Below, piece after piece: positions 26,951-39,210 of a stretch of 64,000 nucleotides of DNA. The DNA comes from Hydrocarboniclastica marina (GTDB lineage Bacteria; Pseudomonadota; Gammaproteobacteria; Pseudomonadales; Oleiphilaceae). Both the position numbers and the translations under genes were made by a program. The notes under the pieces were generated by a model. The model had not been told where the DNA came from, ran no database searches, and saw nothing but the letters and a program-made list of their open reading frames with translations. The DNA lies in contig NZ_CP031093.1 of NCBI RefSeq assembly GCF_004851605.1, forward strand, positions 3,534,692 through 3,598,691, written 5' to 3'. Every line of letters begins with the position of its first letter. Within the stretch, counting starts at the first letter, position 1.

Positions 26951-28144
26951 TTATTCAGCTCTATCGTCGGCGGGCGATCGTGGCAGCTCCCCGTCAATAC
27001 AGCAGCGCTTGATCAGTTGGGTGAGCACATCGATTGCCGGCTGTAACTGATCAAGGGCCAAAAACTCGTCCGGCTGGTGGGCCTGGTCAATGGAACCGGG
27101 GCCCATAATCAGCGTTTCAAGGCCCAACTGCTGCAGAAAAGGCGCCTCGGTCGCAAAGGCGACGGACTCAGCTGCATGCCCGGTCAGCTCCTCGCAGAGC
27201 TTGACCAACTGGGCATTGGCTGGCGTCTCAAACGGGGGCACGCCATCGAACAACGGCTCAAAGGTCATGCCCAGCTCGCGTGCTCGTATCAGGGGGGCCA
27301 CGCGTCGATGGATGCTATCGCGCAGCTCGTCAATTTTCATGCCTGGCAGGGGCCGTAAATCGAAATGCAGCTCACAGGCCGCGCAGATGCGGTTGGGGCT
27401 GTCTCCGCCATGAATATGGCCCAGGTTCAGCGTCGGGAACTCCACGTTAAAACCTGGGTGCCGATACTGCTGCTGCCACTCTGAGCGCAAGGTCAGCAAT
27501 TCGCTCAGCACCGCGTGCATGCCTTCCATAGCGTTGCGGCCCAGCGAGGGATCCGATGAATGGCCCGACTGGCCCCGCAAGGCGAGACGCTCCATCATAA
27601 TGCCTTTGTGCATACGGACCGGTCGTAACTCTGTCGGCTCGCCGATAACAGCAAAGCGTCCCTCCGGCCGGCCGGCATCGACCAGCGCCTGGGCGCCACT
27701 CATGGAGCTTTCTTCGTCTGCGGTTGCCAGCACAATGAGCGGACGTTGCAGATCATCGGCCCGCAGATCCCTCACCGCCTCGAGTACCAGGCCGAAAAAA
27801 CCCTTCATGTCACAGGTGCCCAGCCCGTAGAGGCGCCCGTCCCTTTCAGTCAGCGTAAACGGATCGCTCTGCCAGCGCTTGTCATCAAAAGGCACCGTAT
27901 CGGTATGGCCTGATAGCACGAGCCCGCCAGCGCCTGTGCCCAATGTAGCGATCAGATTGTACTTCCCCGGACGATCCGGCACAGCCATGACCTCTGTGAC
28001 AAAACCAAGCGAGGCCAGCCAGCCCTCCAGGAGCATAACAACCGGCTCGTTGCTCTGGTCCCAGCTAGCACTGGCGCTGCTTATAGAGGGCAGTGCAATC
28101 AACTGCGAGAATGAGGTTCTAAGATCAGGCACTGTCACTTTCAC
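26951..28144 (-). CDS. argE: Acetylornithine deacetylase
   Basis: Removes the acetyl group from N-acetylornithine to give ornithine. A 397-residue M20-family metallohydrolase with metal ligands visible in LVLSGHTDTVP (histidine, then catalytic aspartate), GTCDMKGF (bridging aspartate), ATADEESSMSG (catalytic glutamate pair) and, near the C terminus, the MGPGSIDQAHQPDE histidine. The start is GTG with AAGG nine bases upstream. Its presence with argA indicates the linear arginine route, where acetyl groups are not recycled by ArgJ alone. Confidence 0.94.
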   Translation of the reverse strand: MKVTVPDLRTSFSQLIALPSISSASASWDQSNEPVVMLLEGWLASLGFVTEVMAVPDRPGKYNLIATLGTGAGGLVLSGHTDTVPFDDKRWQSDPFTLTERDGRLYGLGTCDMKGFFGLVLEAVRDLRADDLQRPLIVLATADEESSMSGAQALVDAGRPEGRFAVIGEPTELRPVRMHKGIMMERLALRGQSGHSSDPSLGRNAMEGMHAVLSELLTLRSEWQQQYRHPGFNVEFPTLNLGHIHGGDSPNRICAACELHFDLRPLPGMKIDELRDSIHRRVAPLIRARELGMTFEPLFDGVPPFETPANAQLVKLCEELTGHAAESVAFATEAPFLQQLGLETLIMGPGSIDQAHQPDEFLALDQLQPAIDVLTQLIKRCCIDGELPRSPADDRAE

Positions 28145-28225
28145 GGCGAATTACCTTTGGTTCGTCAGCATGAGTCATGCGCATGCCAGATAAAGCTAAC
28201 GCTATAGCGGTCGTCGCGGCATTCG

Positions 28226-29626
28226 CTAGAAAATGGGGCTACCGACGTCTGCCGACTCAGACTCGTCTTCAAACTGGGCTGGCACATGGTCCGTCGGGCC
28301 AGAGCGTCGACCGGCCGCATCACGCAGGCGCATCTCCTCCAGCACAGGTGGCAACTCATCAAGGCGGCGCAACACATGCAGTTCGGACACATCAGCTCTG
28401 GCCGCAGGCGACGCAAACTCGCCGCCTGCGACTCGACGCAGAATGATCAACTGTCTGTTATTGATATCAGATAAATGCCCCTCAAGGCTATGGCCGGCCG
28501 CCATTTCGACGCGGATCTGACGGCCCAGCCAATGGTCGGCTGTCGCCAACGGTGTTTGCCGCCAGGCCAAATGATCCGCTACAGCCGGTTCAACCGCGGC
28601 CGGTTGCACAGACGCCGGCTCGGTTACAGCGAGGAAAATAGCCTTATCAACCTCGAATCCGACTTGGGCCAATGGCCGCCCGTTGTGCTGCACCAGAAGA
28701 TCGTCACGACTGAAGTAAGCCGCCAGCGTGTTGATGTCGGCGACCTCGGCCTTGGGTTTTACTGGCAAGTCGGCGGCGATCTCTCCTCCTTCGTGCAGCC
28801 AGCTCTGATATAGCGAGGCTAACTCCGGCGAGAGCGCAATGCCCCACTGCTTCAGATCGCGCTGGAGTGCTTCAGTTTCAGCACTGGCCCAGCCAGAAGG
28901 GTCTTTATGTCCAGGCTTCGCACAGTACGCCGACAAGCGCCGCATGAAGCCGCCGTCTCTGACCACTAACTGCATCGAGGGCCAACCGGTCAGACCGGCA
29001 TCCGCCAATTGTGCCCACTCAATAGGCAGCTCCTCGCCTTGTAACCTGAAATCGACACTGCCTATTTCATTGCCGTTCAGTTCGCCCACGAGCTCATACC
29101 CGTCTCTGGTCGCGCCGAGCCAGTGCAGGGTCAGGTCCACCTCCAACCGGTCAATACCCATGGACAACAAGTCAGTACCACCCAGTTGCGTGCGAGCCCC
29201 GCAGGCACGCAAATGCCAGGGTCGAGGCCATTGAGCCCGCGTGTCGTCAGTCTGGGTTAGCCAGTCTTTGGTCAGGGCCGGCCGTACTATAAGCTGGGCC
29301 TGGCTAACTTCGAGCCGGGTATTGTCCGGCCAGACGCCGGTCGGGCGCAAAAGCCAGTTAACCAGCGTAGCGGCTGAGTCCATCGATAGCGTTGCCGAGG
29401 CGACGCGGATGGGTTGGCTGAGTTCAAACAGTGTCAGCTCCAAGTCCCGAACCTCCACAGAGCCATCAAGGCGAGGGTTGACCCCTTGCCATGTGAGAAC
29501 GCCCTTTTCGGCTATGTCGCTTTTAACCCGGCTCAGAAACTGGTCAGCCCCGTACCAGATGGCGACGTAGGTGCCCACCGCTAACAGCACAACCGCAACA
29601 ATTATGGTCAAGCCTATCTTTTTCAT
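28226..29626 (-). CDS. Uncharacterised protein with one N-terminal membrane anchor
   Basis: I do not recognise the family. The 466-residue protein has a single hydrophobic segment at about residues 5-25 (KIGLTIIVAVVLLAVGTYV) and then a long soluble part, so it is probably anchored in the inner membrane and faces the periplasm. The first half is rich in beta-type segments (GSVEVRDLELTLFEL, RLEVSQAQLIVRP), a little like AsmA/DUF945-type proteins. The C-terminal part contains LEGHLSDINNRQLIILRRVAGGEF, which resembles a short ligand-binding sheet, and ends in an acidic tail. It lies upstream of argE with an 81-bp gap. Confidence 0.75.
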   Translation of the reverse strand: MKKIGLTIIVAVVLLAVGTYVAIWYGADQFLSRVKSDIAEKGVLTWQGVNPRLDGSVEVRDLELTLFELSQPIRVASATLSMDSAATLVNWLLRPTGVWPDNTRLEVSQAQLIVRPALTKDWLTQTDDTRAQWPRPWHLRACGARTQLGGTDLLSMGIDRLEVDLTLHWLGATRDGYELVGELNGNEIGSVDFRLQGEELPIEWAQLADAGLTGWPSMQLVVRDGGFMRRLSAYCAKPGHKDPSGWASAETEALQRDLKQWGIALSPELASLYQSWLHEGGEIAADLPVKPKAEVADINTLAAYFSRDDLLVQHNGRPLAQVGFEVDKAIFLAVTEPASVQPAAVEPAVADHLAWRQTPLATADHWLGRQIRVEMAAGHSLEGHLSDINNRQLIILRRVAGGEFASPAARADVSELHVLRRLDELPPVLEEMRLRDAAGRRSGPTDHVPAQFEDESESADVGSPIF

Positions 29627-29793
29627 GAAATTTTCTTGAGCGCCCTAAAAATGGGGGGACGGGACTGATATCGTACGGATGGCCCGGACACCAGCATTGC
29701 TATGATTGACTTTAGCAGCTGCATTCCGGATAGGGAGAATAAAGCCAGACATGACTGGGCTCGGGGCGAGCCGCCGGGTTCGGAGCAACCTCT

Positions 29794-30246
29794 ATGCACG
29801 CACACCATCGTTCCTTTATCAGACACCCTATTGAGATCCCCATAGAGGTGGCATCAGAAGACGAGCCCGGCCATCTGGAACCCCTGAAGAACCTGAGCTT
29901 CGGCGGGCTGGCTTTCGGCACTCACCAGGAGTATGCGCCCGGAACGCTGCTGGGCATCAATATCCAGACGCCGGATCAACCTGTACAACTGACCGCACGG
30001 GTGGCCTGGTGCAGACGCTGCGAGCATGGGCAGGACGACAAGCAGGAGGGTACGCACGCGTACGATATCGGTGTCGCTTTCGAGGATAATCTGGATGCGT
30101 TCCGGATCCGGATGGTCGAGCAGATCTGCCAGATTGAGCGTTATCGCCTGACCGTGCTCGACTGCGAAGGACGTGAGTTAACAGCCGAGGAGGCCGCTAT
30201 GGAGTGGATAGAGCGCTTCGGGGCCCGGTTCTACCCTCAGGATTGA
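29794..30246 (+). CDS. PilZ-domain protein
   Basis: A small (150-residue) single-domain protein. RSFIRHP at residues 6-12 gives the R-x3-R c-di-GMP motif, and NLSFGGLAF at about 36-44 gives the N-x-S-x2-G motif; both are intact. The 35 C-terminal residues form a helix typical of stand-alone PilZ proteins. It is therefore a likely c-di-GMP effector, partner unknown. The start ATG has no strong Shine-Dalgarno. It is divergent from the membrane-anchored protein and convergent with argB. Confidence 0.85.
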   Translation: MHAHHRSFIRHPIEIPIEVASEDEPGHLEPLKNLSFGGLAFGTHQEYAPGTLLGINIQTPDQPVQLTARVAWCRRCEHGQDDKQEGTHAYDIGVAFEDNLDAFRIRMVEQICQIERYRLTVLDCEGRELTAEEAAMEWIERFGARFYPQD

Positions 30247-30351
30247 ACGCGCACGCGCCCACTTGCGGTTGGCACCCGACGCACACTGCATGTGTTCTTG
30301 CTGGTCACACAAGACGTGACCCTGTAACGCCACGCAGCGCGGCGCCCGTCT

Positions 30352-33937
<3,586 letters not shown>

Positions 33938-34066
33938 ACTCTCACACTACTCCGCTTGGCCGCTTCTGCCACGCCAGGGGCTACGCGCCCGGCTTCGATC
34001 AATTAACGAGTATAGCCCTAATGTCTGGCCCAGAAGCCCCCGGGCCAAGCAGAGCAGGCAGACACG

Positions 34067-34531
34067 CTAATCGCGGCCGGTTGAACCGAAGCCACCAGCG
34101 GCGCGTTCGCTGCCGGTAAACTCGTCAACAATTGCAAAATCCGCCTGTACGACCGGCACGATTATCAGTTGGGCGATGCGTTCACCGACGTCAATGGTGA
34201 AGCTCGTGTTGCCCCGGTTCCAGCACGAAACCATGAGTTCGCCCTGATAGTCCGAGTCGATGAGACCGACAAGGTTACCCAGAACAATGCCATGTTTGTG
34301 CCCCAAACCCGAGCGCGGCAATACCATACCGGCCAGCCCGGGGTCTTCGATATAGATTGCTACACCCGTGCGGATGAGCTGAGTCTCACCCGGTTTAATT
34401 TCAAGAGGCGCGTCCAGGCAGGCGCGAAGGTCGAGGCCGGCAGAGCCAGAAGTGGCGTGGGCCGGCAGGGGAATTGTCTGGCCGAGGCGGCTATCGATGA
34501 GCTTTAACTGAAACGTTTGCTTGTGACTCAC
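34067..34531 (-). CDS. dut: dUTP diphosphatase
   Basis: Hydrolyses dUTP to dUMP, keeping uracil out of DNA and feeding dTMP synthesis. A 154-residue trimeric dUTPase with all five motifs: SAGLDLRAC (1), [16 protein letters not shown] (2), [11 protein letters not shown] (3), [10 protein letters not shown] (4) and the arginine-glycine tail [10 protein letters not shown] (5). The start is GTG, with GAGGGA upstream. It is 9 bp downstream of coaBC, so both are co-transcribed with algC. Confidence 0.96.
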   Translation of the reverse strand: MSHKQTFQLKLIDSRLGQTIPLPAHATSGSAGLDLRACLDAPLEIKPGETQLIRTGVAIYIEDPGLAGMVLPRSGLGHKHGIVLGNLVGLIDSDYQGELMVSCWNRGNTSFTIDVGERIAQLIIVPVVQADFAIVDEFTGSERAAGGFGSTGRD

Positions 34532-34540
34532 ACTTGTCCC

Positions 34541-35755
34541 TCAGGGCTTGATTTTGATCCTGCGCTGTTGACCAATAAGCTCAATCAGGGCGCTGGCCAG
34601 CGCCTGTTTGGGTTGGCTCGGAAACGTTTGTGTTCCGTCGTGCCAGAATACACTCACAGCGTTGTTCTCGCTGTTGAAACCTATACGGGTATCCGAAACA
34701 TCGTTGGCTATGATCATATCGAGATTCTTGCGTTCAAGCTTGTCGCGGGCGTAATGCTCTACGCGGCGGGTCTCAGCGGCAAAGCCCACGCAGTACGATG
34801 CCAGCTGTCGGGTCGCTACATGAGCCAGAATGTCGGTATTGGCAACAAGCTCCAGAGCCAGCTCATCATTGCTCTTCTTTATCTTGTGGGCCTGCTTGAG
34901 CCGGACTCGATAGTCAGCCACCGCAGCGGTGGCTATAAAAAGGTCGCAACCTTCGGCCAGACTTTGCTCTACCGCTGCCAGCATGTCATCCGCGGACACC
35001 ACATCCAGGCGCTGAACACCGGCGGGCGCGGGTAAACTGGTCGGGCCAGACACCAACACCACATTCGCCCCCGCCTGCTGGGCGGCCGCTGCCATAGCGT
35101 AGCCCATCCGGCCGGAACTGTGGTTGCTGATATAACGTACGGGGTCAATCGCTTCGCGGGTGGGGCCCGCCGTAACCACCACCCGAAGCCCTTGCAGAAC
35201 CTGCTCACTGAGCGGACGTGCAGATGCTTGGAGGCGAGCCAGTATATCGAGGGGTTCGAGCATACGGCCAGGCCCTGTGTCACCGCAGGCCTGATCACCC
35301 TCAGCCGGACCCCAGAGCTCAAACTGAGGGTCATCTGCCAGACGTCTTGCATTCGCCTGGGTACGGGCGTTTCGCCACATGGCCTGATTCATCGCTGGCG
35401 CCAGGATAATCGGCGCCTCTGTCGCCAGGCAAACCGTCGTCAGCAGATCATCCGCCATTCCATTTGCCAGCCGCGCCAGGGTATTGGCGGAGGCTGGCGC
35501 GACCAATACCCGGTCAGCCCACTTGGCCAGCTCTATGTGGCCCATTCCCGCCTCTGCGCTTTCGTCAAGCAGGCGGGAAGATACAGGATTGCCGGACAGG
35601 GCCTGGAACGTCAGCGGCGAGACAAACGCCTCAGCGCCGGCGGTCATCACCACCCGCACCTCATACCCGGCCTTGCGCAATTGCCGTACAAGATCAGCCG
35701 TCTTATAAGCGGCAATACCCCCCGAAACGCCGAGCAATATCCGCGCTGGCTTCAT
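34541..35755 (-). CDS. coaBC: Bifunctional phosphopantothenoylcysteine decarboxylase/synthetase
   Basis: Two steps of coenzyme A synthesis: joining cysteine to phosphopantothenate (CoaB part) and decarboxylation (CoaC part). In the 404-residue protein the N-terminal flavoprotein shows SGGIAAYKT, the APASANTLARLANG region and PAMNQAMW; the C-terminal half has AGPTREAIDPVRYISNHSSGRMG and the lysine-rich KAHKIKKS. The frame is open 25 codons further, but the ATG at 35755 follows AAGGAG. Radial order radC-coaBC-dut-algC-argB matches Pseudomonas. The CoA it makes is also the source of the AsbD phosphopantetheine arm. Confidence 0.96.
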   Translation of the reverse strand: MKPARILLGVSGGIAAYKTADLVRQLRKAGYEVRVVMTAGAEAFVSPLTFQALSGNPVSSRLLDESAEAGMGHIELAKWADRVLVAPASANTLARLANGMADDLLTTVCLATEAPIILAPAMNQAMWRNARTQANARRLADDPQFELWGPAEGDQACGDTGPGRMLEPLDILARLQASARPLSEQVLQGLRVVVTAGPTREAIDPVRYISNHSSGRMGYAMAAAAQQAGANVVLVSGPTSLPAPAGVQRLDVVSADDMLAAVEQSLAEGCDLFIATAAVADYRVRLKQAHKIKKSNDELALELVANTDILAHVATRQLASYCVGFAAETRRVEHYARDKLERKNLDMIIANDVSDTRIGFNSENNAVSVFWHDGTQTFPSQPKQALASALIELIGQQRRIKIKP

Positions 35756-35902
35756 CGTGCACACTCCTTCTGGCGCGCCCTCAGAAAAACTGCCTGAAAG
35801 CTGCTTCAATAATTTTTCGTAAGATACCACAGCAGGCTGAGTTACACTGTCGCCCGGATTGACACAATCACGGATGAAGACAGGTCAGACAGGGATCGCC
35901 TC

Positions 35903-36577
35903 ATGACGCTCAAAGCCTTGCCTTTGGCCGAACGGCCGCGGGAAAAACTGCTATGCCACGGCGCCGAGTACCTCAGCGATGCTGAACTCCTCGCCCTCTT
36001 TCTGAGAACCGGCATGCGTGGCCGGTCTGTGCTTGAGCTTTCGCGTAAGCTGCTTGTCGACTTCGGCAGCCTCCGGCGCCTGCTCGGAGCCTCCGCTCAG
36101 CGCTTCTGCGCCGAGCCCGGGCTTGGCGAAGCGAAATACGCCCAGCTGCAGGCAAGCCTTGAAATGGCGCGGCGTGTGTTGGACGAGCCGCTGATCACGG
36201 GCGAGCCCCTTCAATCCCCGGCTGACACCCGGCGCTACCTGAAGAGCCGGCTGGTGACACGCCCCCACGAGGTTTTCGCGTGCCTGTTCCTGGATAACCG
36301 GCATCGCATCATCAGTTATGACGAAATGTTTTTCGGTACAATCGACGGTGCAGCGGTCTATCCGCGCGAAGTGGTGCGACGGGCTCTGGATCACAACGCT
36401 GCGGCGCTTATTCTGGCCCATAACCATCCCTCGGGGGTAGCCGAACCCAGCACAGCCGACATCAGCCTGACCAAGCGCCTACGCCAGGCACTTGAACTGG
36501 TCGATGTCCGCGTACTCGACCATATGATTATCGGGTACGAAGGGGTAACCTCCCTGGCGGAACGTGGCTTACTATGA
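35903..36577 (+). CDS. radC: RadC-family JAB1/MPN-type protein
   Basis: A 224-residue protein with an N-terminal helix-hairpin-helix-like region and a C-terminal JAB1/MPN metalloprotease fold: the catalytic glutamate region precedes the zinc motif HNHPSG in [18 protein letters not shown]. The biochemical role of RadC is not settled; the old link to recombination repair is doubtful. It is divergent from coaBC. About 20 bp after the stop begins a 20-bp tandem repeat. Confidence 0.94.
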   Translation: MTLKALPLAERPREKLLCHGAEYLSDAELLALFLRTGMRGRSVLELSRKLLVDFGSLRRLLGASAQRFCAEPGLGEAKYAQLQASLEMARRVLDEPLITGEPLQSPADTRRYLKSRLVTRPHEVFACLFLDNRHRIISYDEMFFGTIDGAAVYPREVVRRALDHNAAALILAHNHPSGVAEPSTADISLTKRLRQALELVDVRVLDHMIIGYEGVTSLAERGLL

Positions 36578-36598
36578 CAGTGCCGACGCGCCACCCAG

Positions 36599-36658
36599 AG
36601 TAGTAAGGTTCAATAATAAGTAGCAAGGGTCAATAATTAAGAATAACAAGAGTCAAAC
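36599..36658 (+). repeat. 20-bp tandem repeat after radC
   Basis: Units 36599-36618 and 36619-36638 agree at 17 of 20 positions (consensus near AGTAGYAAGGKTCAATAATW). A third, more diverged unit at 36639-36658 keeps the CAAGAGTCAA portion. AT-rich compared with the surroundings. Confidence 0.8.
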
Positions 36659-36709
36659 GCCCTATGCTTCCCGGGGCTCAAACGTCCTGGTGCTTTCTCT
36701 GCCTGGCCT

Positions 36710-36738
36710 TTGCTATTGGGTACGCTTTCTGGTATAAA
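36710..36738 (+). promoter_or_regulatory. Promoter of rpmB-rpmG
   Basis: TTGCTA (36710-36715), 17-bp spacer, TATAAA (36733-36738). It predicts a start near 36745 and so a leader of about 165 nt before rpmB. The leader contains the stem TTGCCAGATA (36761-36770) with TATCT and GGCAA (36786-36797). Apart from this and the 20-bp repeat I see nothing in the 335-bp gap between radC and rpmB. Confidence 0.6.
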
Positions 36739-36912
36739 AGCGTCCCTTTCTCTGGTGGCGTTGCCAGATAACTTTTGTGCTTCACTATCTGAGGCAACAG
36801 AAGAGCGGCGGCGCAGTAAATGTAAAAGGTAATATTCATACACAGGCTCAAGCCCGGCTGCGATACCGCACTGAGTGCTTCCTGTGAGACCACGCCGGGT
36901 TGGAGGCGAGTT

Positions 36913-37149
36913 ATGTCCCGTATTTGTCAGGTCACCGGAAAGCGTCCGGTCACCGGTAACAACGTATCCCACGCGATGAACCACAACAAGCGTCGCTTCC
37001 TGCCGAACCTGCAATCGCATCGGTTCTGGGTAGAAAGCGAAAAGCGTTTCGTTAAACTGCGCATATCCACCAAGGGCATGCGCATCATCGACAAGAAAGG
37101 CATAGATACCGTCCTCGCTGAACTGCGCGGCCGCGGCGTCAAAGTGTAA
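36913..37149 (+). CDS. rpmB: 50S ribosomal protein L28
   Basis: The 78-residue protein begins [17 protein letters not shown], contains the basic [17 protein letters not shown] stretch and has the normal length of bacterial L28. It lacks the four-cysteine zinc form. The Shine-Dalgarno is GGAGG at 36902-36906. rpmG follows 11 bp later, the universal pairing in gammaproteobacteria. Confidence 0.98.
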   Translation: MSRICQVTGKRPVTGNNVSHAMNHNKRRFLPNLQSHRFWVESEKRFVKLRISTKGMRIIDKKGIDTVLAELRGRGVKV

Positions 37150-37160
37150 GGAGCAGGATC

Positions 37161-37316
37161 ATGCGCGAGAAGATTAAGCTGGTATCATCTGCAGGCACAG
37201 GTCACTTCTACACGACCAAAAAGAACAAGCGCAACACACCCGAAAAGATCGAAATGAAGAAGTACGATCCGGTTGTTCGCAAGCACGTTCCCTACAAGGA
37301 AGCCAAGATCAAGTAA
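37161..37316 (+). CDS. rpmG: 50S ribosomal protein L33
   Basis: A 51-residue protein starting [19 protein letters not shown] and ending EAKIK. The residues [19 protein letters not shown] are typical of the zinc-free L33 type (no CxxC pairs). The Shine-Dalgarno is AAGGAG at 37148-37153. It is co-transcribed with rpmB and followed by a clear terminator. Confidence 0.98.
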   Translation: MREKIKLVSSAGTGHFYTTKKNKRNTPEKIEMKKYDPVVRKHVPYKEAKIK

Positions 37317-37331
37317 ACGATCCTGGATATG

Positions 37332-37368
37332 AAAAACCCGGCCCATCTTTCGGTGGTGCCGGGTTTTT
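37332..37368 (+). terminator. Terminator of rpmB-rpmG
   Basis: AAAAACCCGGC (37332-37342) pairs with GCCGGGTTTTT (37358-37368), giving a stem with a T-run on the + strand. The A-run on the left arm also allows some termination from the other side, where the endonuclease gene ends. Confidence 0.9.
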
Positions 37369-37409
37369 CAGTTTGCGGGATGAGGCTCCGAATATCATAT
37401 ATTCAGTGA

Positions 37410-37480
37410 AAGGTTGAGACTACGCCTAGCGGAAGGCCGAGAGTACGCCTCAGTCGAAGGTTGAGAGATAGCCCTCGGGC
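37410..37480 (-). repeat. 23/24-bp tandem repeat overlapping the endonuclease-family gene's 3' end
   Basis: Three units start with AAGG at 37410, 37433 and 37457. The rightmost one encodes the last codons of the gene (GYLSTFD then TGA). The next unit, read in the same frame past the stop, would encode GVLSAFR and then TAG, so the gene's terminal codons are duplicated beyond the stop. Confidence 0.75.
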
Positions 37481-38310
37481 AAAGCAACATCCAGCGCAAT
37501 GGGCAAATGGTCAGAGACGGGAAAGCGCACAACCTCGGCCCCCCTTATTCTCAGCGACGGACTGACCAGGATATGGTCAAGCGCCCTTTCCGGACGCCAA
37601 CTCGGAAAACTCGCAGCCACCCCCGGCAGTGGCACCAGGTTGGTTCCGCGAAGCGGCGTTCGAGTGAGCAGCTGCTCGGCATGGGCATTCATGTCGCCCA
37701 TCAGGACCACATGTTCATACTCATCGATAAGGTCTCGAATGTAGGCTAACTGCCGATTCTGCGCGACTTTACTCAGCGCCAGATGCATGAGAACCAGCAC
37801 CAGCGGATCACGCTCGGAACCATAGCGCGCCACGATTGCGCCGCGACCCGGTATAAGCCCTGGCAACTTATGCTCCTCGACGGACAGGGGGCGATAACGG
37901 CTCAACAGGCCGTTACTGTGCTGGGCAAAACGGCCCATGTTCCGATTGAGCTGCTGGTGCCAGTAAGGAAAACCCGAAGCGTCGGCCAAGTACTGAACCT
38001 GATTCACAAACCCGCTACGGAGAGAACCCCCGTCGCACTCCTGCAACGCCACTACGTCGTAATTCCTCAGCAATTGCCCGATCGAGTCGAGATTGTCGCT
38101 GCGACCGCGGTGCGGTAAAAAATGCTGCCAGCTTCGAGTAACGTAATGCCTGTACGAAGATGTCGAAATGCCTACCTGGATGTTAAACGTCAGGAGACGC
38201 AGATGACGATGAGGCTCGAAATCAGGCACATTTTCAGTGCCCGACGACGAACCTCTTGGCCCGTCCATGCCCATCAACGCCGAGAAACGCTTCCGCAGAT
38301 TCTGATTCAT
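37450..38310 (-). CDS. Endonuclease/exonuclease/phosphatase family protein
   Basis: A 286-residue protein of the DNase I-like fold. Catalytic motifs are in order: TFNIQVG, VALQECDGG (metal-binding glutamate), LMHLALS (histidine), MGDMNAH (aspartate and asparagine), LDHILVS and the final SDHLPIALDV (Asp-His pair). No signal peptide is evident, so a cytoplasmic nuclease or phosphoesterase is likely; the substrate is unknown. ATG at 38310 is chosen over a TTG at 38325. The 3' end lies in a tandem repeat. Confidence 0.88.
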   Translation of the reverse strand: MNQNLRKRFSALMGMDGPRGSSSGTENVPDFEPHRHLRLLTFNIQVGISTSSYRHYVTRSWQHFLPHRGRSDNLDSIGQLLRNYDVVALQECDGGSLRSGFVNQVQYLADASGFPYWHQQLNRNMGRFAQHSNGLLSRYRPLSVEEHKLPGLIPGRGAIVARYGSERDPLVLVLMHLALSKVAQNRQLAYIRDLIDEYEHVVLMGDMNAHAEQLLTRTPLRGTNLVPLPGVAASFPSWRPERALDHILVSPSLRIRGAEVVRFPVSDHLPIALDVALPEGYLSTFD

Positions 38311-38371
38311 GGCACCTGTCTTCAATCAGTGTCTGGTGAGGCGAAGTCACTCTCCTTTGCTACTAACCCCT

Positions 38372-39004
38372 TCACTGCCGTGCCTCGCGCTCCTGCTCAA
38401 TCAGATGGTCTGCCACCTGTAGCATCTCTTCGTGGCCACCGGCCATACCCGCCGTTACAGTATACCGTCCATTAACGATCAGTGCCGGAACACCTGTCAG
38501 GCGTGCGCCCCGGATGACTGACTTGCTACGGTCCAGCTTGGCGTTCACACCGAAACTGTCAAAAGTCTTGTTGAACTTCTCGCGGTCGACGCCCTGCTCG
38601 GCAAAGAAATCAGCAAGGCTCTGCTTGTCGGAGAGTGCGCGCGGGTTATTTGCCAGTTTCTCGAAAAAGGCATCGTGAACCTTGTCCAGCACCCCCAGGG
38701 ATTGGGCAACATAGAACGCCCGCGCATGAACCTCCCAGCTCTGGTTAAGTGCCGCCGGCAGATAGACCAGGTTTACGTCATCAGGCAAGTCCTTGGCCCA
38801 GGACTCCAGCAAGGGCTTCAGCCTGTAGCAATGCGGGCACCCATACCAGAAGACTTCTGCCACCTCGATCTTATCGCCACTCCGCGTTCCTACCTCTGTT
38901 GAAAGCTTCTGGTAGTGGCGCCCCTCCTCCCACTTGCCCTCTTCGGCTTGAAGCGCCATCGGCATCAGCGTGACTACCAGCAACAACAGAAAACTTCTCA
39001 GCAT
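38372..39004 (-). CDS. dsbA: Thiol:disulfide interchange protein DsbA
   Basis: Periplasmic oxidase that puts disulfides into exported proteins. In the 210-residue precursor the signal peptide covers about 1-20 (ends ALQA), the active site is C56-P-H-C59 in VFWYGCPHCY, and the cis-proline loop is TGVPALIVNG. It lies downstream of the cytochrome c4 gene on the same strand, as in Pseudomonas, but a terminator lies between them. Confidence 0.96.
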   Translation of the reverse strand: MLRSFLLLLVVTLMPMALQAEEGKWEEGRHYQKLSTEVGTRSGDKIEVAEVFWYGCPHCYRLKPLLESWAKDLPDDVNLVYLPAALNQSWEVHARAFYVAQSLGVLDKVHDAFFEKLANNPRALSDKQSLADFFAEQGVDREKFNKTFDSFGVNAKLDRSKSVIRGARLTGVPALIVNGRYTVTAGMAGGHEEMLQVADHLIEQEREARQ

Positions 39005-39151
39005 GGGGTTCTCCTTGAAAATAAGCGAAGCGAAATACCATCTGCCGTTTAGGTCAATGGCGTGGATTCAGTCCTGAAAAAACGTTAAACAAGACTGGGT
39101 CTGACCGCGGGCGCAGGCTGCGGTTCCCGGGCGCGAGTTTCACTTTCCCAT

Positions 39152-39187
39152 AAAAAAACCCCTGCGGCAAAAGGTGCAGCAGGGGTT
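39152..39187 (-). terminator. Terminator after the cytochrome c4 gene
   Basis: On the - strand AACCCCTGC (39187-39179) pairs with GCAGGGGTT (39165-39157) and is followed by a run of Ts. It ends the cytochrome transcript before dsbA, which therefore needs its own promoter in the next 150 bp. Confidence 0.9.
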
Positions 39188-39210
39188 CTCTATTGCAGAT
39201 ATGCCGCGAT

